Shown piece after piece: positions 7,109 to 14,147 of a DNA stretch of 18,513 bases (positions within the stretch are counted from its first letter, which is position 1; the number at the start of each line of letters is the position of its first letter). This DNA is from Stenotrophomonas sp. GTDB taxonomy: Bacteria > Pseudomonadota > Gammaproteobacteria > Xanthomonadales > Xanthomonadaceae. The position numbers and the translations under genes are program-made. A model generated the notes under the pieces. It was given only the letters and a program-made list of their open reading frames with translations, was not told where the DNA came from and searched no databases. The stretch lies in NCBI GenBank assembly GCA_003510825.1, contig DOKO01000369.1, forward strand, positions 364-18,876, written 5' to 3'.

Positions 7109-7588
7109 TCAGAGGCAGTCAGTCAGCCCGTCGTAGACGCTGGTCGAGGTGCCGGGCAACGGCACATCGATGGCATCGCGCGGCGGCACGGCTTCCAGCG
7201 CCTGCAGCAGACTCTCCAGCGGCGTGCCCGCGGCCAGCGGCAATGCGCAGGCATAGCTGCGCAGGTCGACATCGATACTGCCGTCGCCAAGCACCGAGCT
7301 GTTGCTGCCGGCAAAGGTCCAGGTGCAACCGGCCACCTGGCCACTGGCCCGCTCCACTGCGCAGCGCAGGCGCATGGCCTGCAGGTTGTAGTACTCGCCC
7401 TCGCAGAAGGTGTCCCCGCAGACGTCATCGAAGCCGGCCACCAGCGCGCGCTCGACGCTGCGGAAGCGCTCCCAGCCGCTGGCCGGGTCCGGGTAGAGGC
7501 GCGCATCGACGTAGCGATCAGCGGCGAGGGCGGGCACGCTGGCCAGGCACAGCAGCAGTCCCATCATCATTCGTGGCGCGTCCATCAT
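7109..7588 (-). CDS. Secreted six-cysteine protein of unknown function (paralogue B)
   Basis: A 159-residue precursor with a Sec signal peptide (hydrophobic MMMGLLLCLASVPALA, cleavage before ADRYVD). The mature part has six cysteines at residues 57, 62, 76, 88, 114 and 158, enough for three disulfides. Core motifs are GWERF, GFDDVCGDTFCEGEYYN, MRLRCAV, GCTWTFAGSNSSV, PLPG and DGLTDCL at the very end. The same skeleton is in the adjacent gene, so the pair arose by duplication. I do not recognise a named family. The start ATG (7588) overlaps the upstream stop as ATGA and has GGGAGG 5 bases upstream, so it is translationally coupled to paralogue A. It ends 22 bases before the Fur box of the sigma gene. 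Periplasmic location or type II export is inferred. Confidence 0.82.
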   Translation of the reverse strand: MMDAPRMMMGLLLCLASVPALAADRYVDARLYPDPASGWERFRSVERALVAGFDDVCGDTFCEGEYYNLQAMRLRCAVERASGQVAGCTWTFAGSNSSVLGDGSIDVDLRSYACALPLAAGTPLESLLQALEAVPPRDAIDVPLPGTSTSVYDGLTDCL

Positions 7589-8082
7589 CCCTGCCTCCCA
7601 GCGTTGCCCGGCCCCTGCAGGCAGCCCAGCAGGCCATCGAACAGGCCCCGGCCCAGCCCCGGCAACGGTGCCTCCACTCCGTCCGGGCCTGACAGCGCCG
7701 CATGGAACTGCTCCACCGGCACCCCGGGCAGGAGATCGACCGGGCAGACCCAGCGGCCGTTGTCCACCTGCACCTCGCCGGTGGCGGGCTGCACGCGCAG
7801 CTCGCTGGCCGCCACCACCCAGGCGCAGCGGGTGACCACCGCCGCCGCCAGCTGCACGGCGCAGCGCACCTGCATGACCCGGTAGTTGCTGTAGTCGCCC
7901 GCGCAGATCGTGTCGGCGCAGATGTGGTCGAAGCCCCGCATCAGGGCCGCTTCCAGGTCGTAGAAGCGGTCCCAGTTGGCTTCGCTGGTGGGGAAATCGA
8001 CCAGGTCGACATGGCTGCCGGCCACCGCCGGCGGGGCGACGGACAGCAGTACGGCAAGGCCACAGCAGCGTATCCAGGTCAT
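7585..8082 (-). CDS. Secreted six-cysteine protein of unknown function (paralogue A)
   Basis: A 165-residue precursor. MTWIRCCGLAVLLSVAPPAV with cleavage near AVA-GSH is a Sec signal peptide without a lipobox. Mature cysteines at 55, 60, 74, 86, 113 and 154 align one-to-one with paralogue B. Shared motifs are NWDRF, GFDHICADTICAGDYSN, MQVRCAV, CAW, LLPGVP, PLPG and FDGLLGCL. A short tail of 11 residues after the last Cys is missing in B. The start is well supported by GAGGAG 7 bases before ATG 8082. It is the first gene of the minus-strand heme-signalling region and divergent from ppa. Function is unknown; position suggests an accessory role in heme uptake, possibly binding heme or protecting the cell envelope. 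Confidence 0.82.
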   Translation of the reverse strand: MTWIRCCGLAVLLSVAPPAVAGSHVDLVDFPTSEANWDRFYDLEAALMRGFDHICADTICAGDYSNYRVMQVRCAVQLAAAVVTRCAWVVAASELRVQPATGEVQVDNGRWVCPVDLLPGVPVEQFHAALSGPDGVEAPLPGLGRGLFDGLLGCLQGPGNAGRQG

Positions 8083-8200
8083 GGCGGTGCTCCTCGGGAA
8101 TGAAGCTCGAGCCTGCGCCGCCCCACGCTCCGCCCCCATCGGGAAACCCCGCTCCAGGGCCTCCTCCGGCGGCCACTACGAAGGTCGGCCCCGCCCTACC

Positions 8201-8229
8201 CTGCACAGCGCCCGGCAAAGGCATAAAAT
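8201..8229 (+). promoter_or_regulatory. Candidate ppa promoter
   Basis: TAAAAT at 8224-8229 matches 5 of 6 bases of a -10 box and stands out in otherwise GC-rich sequence. The hexamer 17 bases upstream (8201-8206) is a poor -35. The start of transcription would be about 30 bases before the ppa ATG. The rest of the 186-base gap 8083-8268 shows no other clear site; a promoter for the divergent secreted-protein pair must lie here or overlap it but is not evident. Confidence 0.4.
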
Positions 8230-8268
8230 GGTGGGCTATCCGTCCACATCCCCCACCTGGAGCACACC

Positions 8269-8805
8269 ATGGGTCTGGAACTCGTCTCGCCCGGCAAGAA
8301 CCCGCCGGAAGAAATCAACGTCATCATCGAGATCCCGAAGGACTCGGAGCCGGTGAAGTACGAAGTGGACAAGGAAACCGGCGCGATCTTCGTCGACCGC
8401 ATCCTGTCGACCCCGATGCGCTACCCGTGCAACTACGGCTACGTGCCGAGCACCCTGTGTGGCGATGGCGACCCGGCCGACGTGCTGGTGGTGCTGCCGC
8501 TGCCGCTGGTCCCGGGTTCGGTCGTGCGCTGCCGTCCGGTCGGCGTGCTGAAGATGAGCGATGAGGCTGGCAGCGACGAGAAGATCCTGGCCGTGCCGGT
8601 CTCGAAGATCTTCAGCGGCTACGCCCACGTCGAAGACATCGCCCAGGTGTCCAGCCACTGGCTGGAGCGCATCGGCCACTTCTTCGAGCACTACAAGGAC
8701 CTGGAAAAGGGCAAGTGGGTCAAGCTGGACGGTTGGGGTGGCGCGGCCGAGGCCAAGCAGATCCTGATCGAGGCGCACCAGCGCCACCTCGACAGCAAGG
8801 CCTGA
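8269..8805 (+). CDS. ppa: Inorganic pyrophosphatase (family I)
   Basis: A 178-residue soluble cytoplasmic enzyme that hydrolyses pyrophosphate to two phosphates, pulling biosynthetic reactions forward. The family signature D-G-D-P-A-D-V is at residues 66-72, holding the metal-binding Asp residues. The upstream active-site segments are also present: EIPKDSEPVKYEVDKETG with its Lys, Glu and Tyr, and MRYPCNYGYVP. Length matches the E. coli hexameric type (about 176). The ATG at 8269 has GGAG 7 bases upstream. It is a single housekeeping gene, divergent from the secreted-protein pair and functionally unrelated to the heme genes. Confidence 0.97.
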   Translation: MGLELVSPGKNPPEEINVIIEIPKDSEPVKYEVDKETGAIFVDRILSTPMRYPCNYGYVPSTLCGDGDPADVLVVLPLPLVPGSVVRCRPVGVLKMSDEAGSDEKILAVPVSKIFSGYAHVEDIAQVSSHWLERIGHFFEHYKDLEKGKWVKLDGWGGAAEAKQILIEAHQRHLDSKA

Positions 8806-8818
8806 GTCTGAACAGGTT

Positions 8819-8843
8819 CGCTCCGGTGCTGCGCGCCGGAGCG
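8819..8843 (+). terminator. Hairpin after ppa
   Basis: A perfect 8-pair GC-rich stem (8819-8826 with 8836-8843) with a 9-base loop, 13 bases after the ppa stop. There is no T-tract directly after it, so it is either a weak or Rho-assisted terminator. Confidence 0.5.
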
Positions 8844-8956
8844 ATGCTGGTCACGTTTCAACACTGCGGCCCATCACTGTTGGCGCCGTATTAGGTAAAT
8901 TGCGTCACTTCACACGTCATCGACGCGCGCCGTCGAGACAGCCAGGGGAATGTGTC

Positions 8957-10078
8957 GTGCGTATTCTGCTAGTTGGGGATTCAGCCAGCCTGCCGGCTGA
9001 GCTGAGCGAGTTCATTGCCGATCTTGGGGAAGAATGGCAACCGCTGACCGCCTTCGATGGCCACACTGCGATGTCCGCGGTGGCGGCGCAGGGCGTGGAT
9101 GCGGTGATCGTCTGCCCGCAGCTGCCCGACCTCAATGCAACCACGTTGCTCGGTCAGATCCGCACGCTGCGGCCTGAAACCATCCGTATCGCACTGGTCG
9201 ATGCCCAGCATGGCAACCGGCCGCCGCCGGCGCGCCTGATCGGCGTGGCCCACCGCTTCCTGCCGCTGCCGCTGGCGCCGGAAGTGCTGCTGGAAGCGCT
9301 GACCAGCCTGGAAGAGCTGCGCGAGGTGCTCGACAGCCCGCGCCTGCGCGATGCCATCGGCCGTATCGAGAAGCTGCCCTCGCCGCCGCACCTGTACCTG
9401 AGCCTGACCCAGGCGCTGGAGCATGACGACGACACCGACAGTGCCGACGTGGCCAAGCTGGTGGCCGCCGATCCGGCGATCGCGGCCAAGGTGCTGCAAC
9501 TGTCGAATTCGGCGTTCTTCAGCCAGGGCCGCACGATTGCCGACCTGCGCACCGCGGTGACCCGCCTGGGCCTGGCCACGCTGCGCGACCTGGTGCTGGC
9601 CAGCGAAGTCTTTTCCGCGCCGACGCTGTCGGCTGCCGAGCGCAATTCGCTGCAGCAGCGTGCGCTGATGGCCTCGCGCCTGGCCGCGCGCCTGCTGCCC
9701 GAATCCAGCGCGGAGCTGGGTGCGACCGCCGCCCTGCTCGCCGATATCGGCCTGCTGCTGCCGGGCGTGCGTAACGAGCGCAGTGAACCGGCGCTGGCCG
9801 ACGATCCGCGCCCGGGCCATGCCGAAGCCGGTGCCTACCTGCTGGGCCTGTGGGGCCTGCCGATGCCGATCATCGAAGCGGTGGCCTTCCACCTGCAGCC
9901 GCAGCGCGCCAATACCCGCAGCTTCTGGGTGACCGGTGCGGTGCACGTGGCGCTGGCGCTGGTCAACGGCGACCCGGTGGACGAGGACTACCTGCAGCGT
10001 GCCGGCGTGCTGAACAAGCTGCCGCAGTGGCGCGAGCATGCCAACAGCCTGATGGGGCTGGTACCCACCGAAGCCTGA
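8957..10078 (+). CDS. HDOD-domain signalling protein with degenerate receiver domain
   Basis: A 373-residue cytoplasmic protein. Residues 1-120 fold like a response-regulator receiver (MRILLVGDSASL; DAVIVCPQLPDLN), but the phosphoacceptor Asp position is Cys53, only one of the two acidic metal-binding residues remains (Asp8), and the usual switch Lys-Pro is Leu-Pro. Residues about 135-330 form an HDOD domain (LPSPPHLYLSLTQAL; ADPAIAAKVLQLSNSAFFSQ; AVTRLGLATLRDLVLASEVF; HAEAGAYLLGLWGLPMPII). Such domains act as signalling scaffolds without HD phosphohydrolase activity and in Xanthomonas affect motility and stress responses. The start is the GTG at 8957, with GGGGA 7 bases upstream; codons before it encode no receiver sequence. 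A strong terminator follows. Confidence 0.9.
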   Translation: MRILLVGDSASLPAELSEFIADLGEEWQPLTAFDGHTAMSAVAAQGVDAVIVCPQLPDLNATTLLGQIRTLRPETIRIALVDAQHGNRPPPARLIGVAHRFLPLPLAPEVLLEALTSLEELREVLDSPRLRDAIGRIEKLPSPPHLYLSLTQALEHDDDTDSADVAKLVAADPAIAAKVLQLSNSAFFSQGRTIADLRTAVTRLGLATLRDLVLASEVFSAPTLSAAERNSLQQRALMASRLAARLLPESSAELGATAALLADIGLLLPGVRNERSEPALADDPRPGHAEAGAYLLGLWGLPMPIIEAVAFHLQPQRANTRSFWVTGAVHVALALVNGDPVDEDYLQRAGVLNKLPQWREHANSLMGLVPTEA

Positions 10079-10104
10079 TCCACACGGCGCCGGCAAAGAA
10101 CGAG

Positions 10105-10132
10105 GGGCAGGCCGCGAGGCTTGCCCTTTTTT
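10105..10132 (+). terminator. Rho-independent terminator after the HDOD gene
   Basis: An 8-pair stem (10105-10112 with 10119-10126, one G-T wobble) is followed at once by six Ts. It is oriented on the plus strand, 26 bases after the HDOD stop codon. Confidence 0.88.
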
Positions 10133-10171
10133 CATGGGCGACCGCCACACGGCAGGCGCCGCGCAAAGAAA

Positions 10172-10197
10172 GAGGGCGGACCTTGCGGTCCGCCCTC
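10172..10197 (-). terminator. Rho-independent terminator after the second TonB-dependent receptor
   Basis: A perfect 11-pair stem (10172-10182 with 10187-10197) and TTGC loop. On the minus strand it is followed by TTTCTTTG, and it lies 27 bases beyond the receptor stop. On the plus strand the following CTTGTGTT is a poorer tract, so termination is mainly for the minus strand. Confidence 0.82.
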
Positions 10198-10224
10198 CTT
10201 GTGTTGCTACACCACTTCGATGGA

Positions 10225-13083
10225 TCAGAAGCGCTGGGTGTACTTCATGTACAGGAAGCGACCCACGTCGAAGCCACCGTAGTAGGCGAACGCCGAGTTC
10301 GGGGCCGAGTACATCAGCGGACCCTTGTGATCGAACACGTTGTTGGCGCCCAGGGCGATGGTGGCGTCCCACGGTGCCTTCCAGCTGACCTGCAGGTCGT
10401 GGAAGGTGTTGGAGCCGGTCTTGCGCAGCGGATCAGCTTCGCCATTGGCGTAGTGGTTCGGCGCATTGCACCAGAACTCGCCGGTGTCGATGCAGCCTTC
10501 CTTCATGCCGGAGTAGTAGCGAGCGGTGTAGTTCACGCCGAAATCGCCGTACTGCCAGTTGATGCCAACGTTCGAACGCACGCGGAACAGGCCGGGTTCA
10601 CCGACGCGACCGATCATGATGTTGTCGCCGTCGCTGTTCTGGCCCTGCTCGTCGTACTTGGCCGTGTAGCTGGTGGTCCAGTCGATGTTGAACTGACCGA
10701 TGGCCAGTTCCGGCAGACGGTACTTCACGCCCAGGTCGTAACCTTCGGTTTCCATCTTGCCGAGGTTGGCGGTGCCGTAGGTGATGGCGCTGACGTGGCC
10801 GTCGTCGGCACGGACAACGTCCGCACAACGGGCCGAGTTGCCCAGCACGTAGCAGTCGCGCAGGATGCGGTCGACGCTGTCAGCGATGATCATGTCGCTG
10901 ATTTCGTACTTGTACCAATCCAGCGACAGGTCCAGGCCCTGCACGAACTGCGGGCTCCACACCAGGCCGAAGGTGGTGCTCTTCGAGGTTTCCGGCTTCA
11001 GGTTCGGGTTGGCACCCGAAACGAACTGGTCACCCGACTGGCACGGCAGGGTCGAGCAGACCTTGCCACCCTGGCCGACCTGGGTGTAACCGACCGGCAC
11101 GCCGGCGGTGGTGCACGGGCCGTTGCCGTTGACCGAACCCGGTGCGGAGACACCGCAGGGATCGATGTACGACTCGAAGCTCGAGCTCAGGCCACCGTAC
11201 AGGTCGCTGATGGTCGGAGCACGGAAGCCTTCAGCGTAGGTACCACGGACCAGCAGGCCGTCCATCGGACGCCAGGTCAGGCCGAACTTGCTGTTGGTGG
11301 TGCCACCGAAGTTGCTGTAGTCCGAATAACGGCTGGCAACGTTCAGGGTCAGTTCCTTGGCGAAGGCCACGTCGGCCAGCAGCGGCACGTTCAGTTCGAG
11401 GTAGACCTCGTTCAGATCGTACTCACCACGGGTCGGCTTCTGGCCCAGGCCGGTGGACTGGCCCGACTGCGCGAAGGCGTCCGGCACGTAGCTGCCTTCT
11501 TCCTTGCGGTGCTCGACACCCAGGGCGAAGCCCAGGTCGCCGGCCGGCAGGGTCACGATGGAACCGGCCAGGTTGGCGGTGAAGCTGGTGGTCTTGGTGA
11601 TGCCGCGGGTGGTGAAGGTCGGGAACAGGAAGTCCTGCAGGTCCTTGTCAGCCAGCGAACCCTGGCCGTCAACGCCGTAAGGCAGCAGCGGGTTCCACGG
11701 GCGGCAGGTGCCCAGCGCGATCGGGTTGGCAGAGGTACCGCACTGTGCCACGCCATCAGCGTTGATGAAGGACGGGCCCAGCGCCTGCTTGGCGGCGATC
11801 AGGCTCATGTCACCGCGGTTGGTCTTGATCGACTCGTTGCGGTTCCACAGCGCGCCGACGTCCCAATCGAAGGTCTTGCCGGCGAAGTCGAAGTAGCCGC
11901 TGACGGTCGGCGCAAAGCGCAGGGTCTTCAGCTGGCTGTCGGTGGTGCGCGGCACTTCCCACAGGCGACGGCGGAAGCTGACGTCCTGGTTGACCGGGTT
12001 GAAGGCGCTGCTGCCGCTCAGCGGGGTGTTGATGTTGCTGGCAGCGGACTGGTACGGGTAACCGGCGATCTGCTGGAAGGTCTGACGCTCGTTGTAGAGC
12101 AGGTCAGTGTTCAGGCTGATCGAATCGGTGAAGTCGTAGGTGCCGTTGATGTAGACGGACTTGCGCTTGACGCCGGTCAGCAGGGTCATCTGCTCGTTGG
12201 CGTTGGCGTATTCGTCTTCGGTCAGCTCGTGGTAATCAGCTGCGTTCTTCGGGTTGCCGCCCTGGTTCAGGGTCTGCCACACAGCGGTCTTGCCGTCTGC
12301 ACAGTTGTACAGGGTCGGGTTGCACCAGCTGCTGTTCTGGCTGATCGGGCTCCAGTCAGCCGAGGTCGAGTTCGGACCCAGCGCGCCATCGCGGCTGTAC
12401 CAACGGTCCTTGGCCCACACCGGATCCTGCTTGTTGTACTCGGCCGACAGGGTCAGGCTGCCACGCTCACCGCGGGCACCGAGGGTCATCGAGTAGGTTT
12501 CGGTGTCGCCGTCGCCGTTGCCGTACTGGCCAACGTAGACCTGGGCTTCGCCACCGTCGAAGTTCTTGCGGGTGATCACGTTCACGACGCCGGCGATGGC
12601 ATCCGAACCGTAGATCGAGGACGCGCCGTCCTTCAGGATCTCGATGCGCTCAACGGCCGACATCGGGATCTGGCTCAGGTCCTGCAGACCCGAGGTGGTC
12701 GCGCCCAGGCGCTTGCCGTTCATCAGCACCAGGGTGCGCTCGGCGCCCAGGTTGCGGATGTCGACGTAGTAGCCGCCGACGTTTTCGCCCGAAGCCAGGG
12801 ACTCCGAACGCGAGATTGCCGGCGAACCCGCCGAGGTCAGGTTGTTCAGCACGTCAGCGACGCTCGAGAAGCCCTGCTTTTCCAGGCTTTCACGGGTCAT
12901 CGTCAGGATCGGCTGCTGGGTCTCCATGGCGGCGCCGCGGATGCGCGAACCGGTGACCGAAATACGATCGAGGTCGGTGGTGCCAGAAGCCGCTTCCTGA
13001 GCGGAAGCAAACGCAGGCGTCAGCGCCAGCGCAATGCCGGCCGGCAGGAGGCCGAGCCGCACTGCGGGATTACGGAAGTTCAT
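10225..13083 (-). CDS. TonB-dependent receptor of unknown substrate (Xanthomonadaceae type)
   Basis: A 952-residue outer-membrane protein precursor. The signal peptide is at residues 1-28 (cleavage ASA-Q) and a TonB box at about 37-48 (TDLDRISVTGSRI). The plug has LEKQGFSSVADVLNN, NLGAERTLVLMNGKRLG, IPMSAVERIEILKDGASSIY and GSDAIAGVVNVIT. The barrel runs to a C-terminal Phe (KYTQRF). Several cysteine pairs lie in predicted extracellular loops (for example SSWCNPTLYNCAD and CSTLPCQSG). There is no STN domain, so it does not signal through a FecR partner. The substrate cannot be read from the sequence; related large Xanthomonas receptors import plant-derived carbohydrates, peptides or iron complexes. 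The gene lies 49 bases downstream of an AraC-type regulator on the same strand. ATG 13083 has GGAGAG 5 bases upstream. Confidence 0.92.
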   Translation of the reverse strand: MNFRNPAVRLGLLPAGIALALTPAFASAQEAASGTTDLDRISVTGSRIRGAAMETQQPILTMTRESLEKQGFSSVADVLNNLTSAGSPAISRSESLASGENVGGYYVDIRNLGAERTLVLMNGKRLGATTSGLQDLSQIPMSAVERIEILKDGASSIYGSDAIAGVVNVITRKNFDGGEAQVYVGQYGNGDGDTETYSMTLGARGERGSLTLSAEYNKQDPVWAKDRWYSRDGALGPNSTSADWSPISQNSSWCNPTLYNCADGKTAVWQTLNQGGNPKNAADYHELTEDEYANANEQMTLLTGVKRKSVYINGTYDFTDSISLNTDLLYNERQTFQQIAGYPYQSAASNINTPLSGSSAFNPVNQDVSFRRRLWEVPRTTDSQLKTLRFAPTVSGYFDFAGKTFDWDVGALWNRNESIKTNRGDMSLIAAKQALGPSFINADGVAQCGTSANPIALGTCRPWNPLLPYGVDGQGSLADKDLQDFLFPTFTTRGITKTTSFTANLAGSIVTLPAGDLGFALGVEHRKEEGSYVPDAFAQSGQSTGLGQKPTRGEYDLNEVYLELNVPLLADVAFAKELTLNVASRYSDYSNFGGTTNSKFGLTWRPMDGLLVRGTYAEGFRAPTISDLYGGLSSSFESYIDPCGVSAPGSVNGNGPCTTAGVPVGYTQVGQGGKVCSTLPCQSGDQFVSGANPNLKPETSKSTTFGLVWSPQFVQGLDLSLDWYKYEISDMIIADSVDRILRDCYVLGNSARCADVVRADDGHVSAITYGTANLGKMETEGYDLGVKYRLPELAIGQFNIDWTTSYTAKYDEQGQNSDGDNIMIGRVGEPGLFRVRSNVGINWQYGDFGVNYTARYYSGMKEGCIDTGEFWCNAPNHYANGEADPLRKTGSNTFHDLQVSWKAPWDATIALGANNVFDHKGPLMYSAPNSAFAYYGGFDVGRFLYMKYTQRF

Positions 13084-13099
13084 CAATCTCTCCAAGGTA

Positions 13100-13123
13100 C
13101 GTGTTAGCAGCGTGTTAAAACAC
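13100..13123. promoter_or_regulatory. Operator-like repeats before the second TonB-dependent receptor
   Basis: CGTGTTA occurs twice (13100-13106 and 13111-13117), 11 bases apart, and the second copy is part of an inverted repeat GTGTT-AA-AACAC (13112-13123). This AT-richer block fills the 49-base gap between the AraC stop and the receptor ATG. It could be a binding site for the AraC protein or part of the receptor promoter or leader. Confidence 0.4.
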
Positions 13124-13132
13124 CCCAGCACG

Positions 13133-14032
13133 TTACGATTGCGTTGCAGCGCTGTATTTGCGCGACACACCCGGAGACTTTGCCGATTGTGGCGGAAGCT
13201 TCGCGCCGTTTTCACGAAAACGCGAAGCGGAGGTGCCATAGCGCGCACGGAAGGCGCGGGCGAAGCTGCAGCAGTTGTCGAAGCCACTGGCCGCGGCCAC
13301 TTCGCCGACCATCATGTCGGTGTCGCGCAGCAGATCCGCCGCACGCTCCAGCCGCAGGCGTGCCGACAGCGACTGCGGGCTTTCCTCGTACAGGCTCTGG
13401 AAGGTCTTGGAGAGATACCAGCTGGAGAAGTTGGTCAGCTCGGCCAGTTCGCCGATGCGCACCACGCGGTGGCTGTTGCCTTCCAGGTACAGGCGGGCGC
13501 GCTGCATGCGGCCGAACACCTGGCGCTTGCGGCTGCGCGAGCGGCCCGGGCAGCGCTGCACGTTGTCGGCCAGGCTGCGCTGCAGACCGGCCAGGTGCAG
13601 CAGCAGCGGACGCAGCGACGGCGCCGGCAGGCCATTCGCCAGCGCCTCACGCCACAGGCGCAGGCCGACGCGGGCGTCGCTGCGGCTCATCCGGCCACGG
13701 CCGGCGTACAGACCGCAGTCGGCCATCTCGGCCAGCACCCGCAGCGCCTCGGGGTTCAGGCTCAGGCCCACGCACAGGCCATTGCGGCCGGCCTGCACCA
13801 GCGGGCGCGACTCCTTCTCGAATGCGATCCACTCACCCTGGCGCAGCCGGAACCGGCCTTCCTTCGCTTCCACCCAGGAGGTGCCACGCACCTGCATCCA
13901 GACGGTGAAGTTGACGCCGGCGGTCTGCAGGCTGCCCAGGCGGGCAACGCCCAGGCAGGTCGGGGCTACATCGTCGACGGCCTTGTCGAGGGACACGGTT
14001 TGGCCGCGATCGGCCAGGGAAAGTTGACGCAT
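13133..14032 (-). CDS. AraC-family transcriptional regulator
   Basis: A 299-residue protein. The N-terminal half (about 20-160) looks like a ligand-sensing cupin-like domain (VWMQVRGTSWVEAKEGRFRL; GEWIAFEKESRPLV) but is divergent. Residues about 178-273 are a typical double helix-turn-helix: HTH1 near 192-211 (IGELAELTNFSSWYLSKTFQ) and HTH2 near 243-262 (GEVAAASGFDNCCSFARAFR), with the family's F-x-R-x-F and P-x-x-Y/R features (SPQSLSARLRLERAADLL; ARYGTSASRFRE). It is followed on the same strand by a TonB-dependent receptor gene, which it probably controls. The ATG at 14032 is preferred over upstream TTG codons, though its ribosome binding site is weak. The inducer is unknown. Confidence 0.92.
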   Translation of the reverse strand: MRQLSLADRGQTVSLDKAVDDVAPTCLGVARLGSLQTAGVNFTVWMQVRGTSWVEAKEGRFRLRQGEWIAFEKESRPLVQAGRNGLCVGLSLNPEALRVLAEMADCGLYAGRGRMSRSDARVGLRLWREALANGLPAPSLRPLLLHLAGLQRSLADNVQRCPGRSRSRKRQVFGRMQRARLYLEGNSHRVVRIGELAELTNFSSWYLSKTFQSLYEESPQSLSARLRLERAADLLRDTDMMVGEVAAASGFDNCCSFARAFRARYGTSASRFRENGAKLPPQSAKSPGVSRKYSAATQS

Positions 14033-14104
14033 GTGGGCACCACGGATTTGCCAAGTACAGGCCTCCGTTTTGCCCAATCAGGTGCTTCCGCGTCAGGAAA
14101 GTCT

Positions 14105-14133
14105 GACGAGATCGCCACGAATTCGCGACGAGA
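14105..14133. promoter_or_regulatory. Direct repeat upstream of the AraC-type gene
   Basis: GACGAGA occurs at 14105-14111 and 14127-14133, exactly 22 bases (about two helical turns) apart, in the 115-base gap before the AraC-family gene. It may be an operator, for example for autoregulation; there is no other support. Confidence 0.25.
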
Positions 14134-14147
14134 GCGTCACGAAGAAA

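Noticed and set aside
7109..8224. A single 371-residue open frame covering both secreted-protein genes
   Set aside because: The upstream two thirds is the wrong frame for paralogue A and encodes Gly/Arg-rich nonsense. Paralogue B has its own ribosome binding site, start and signal peptide inside it.
8083..8268. Search for a Fur box or HemP-like small gene between paralogue A and ppa
   Set aside because: No stretch resembles the Fur consensus and no short open frame carries HemP-like sequence; only the candidate ppa promoter is visible.
8880..8901. TTGGCG and TAAATT before the HDOD gene as a promoter
   Set aside because: The two hexamers are only 10 bases apart, too close for a standard promoter.
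9850..13107. A 1085-residue open frame on the plus strand opposite the second receptor
   Set aside because: Antisense shadow of the receptor and of the end of the HDOD gene, with no recognisable domain and the same compositional bias as the other shadows.
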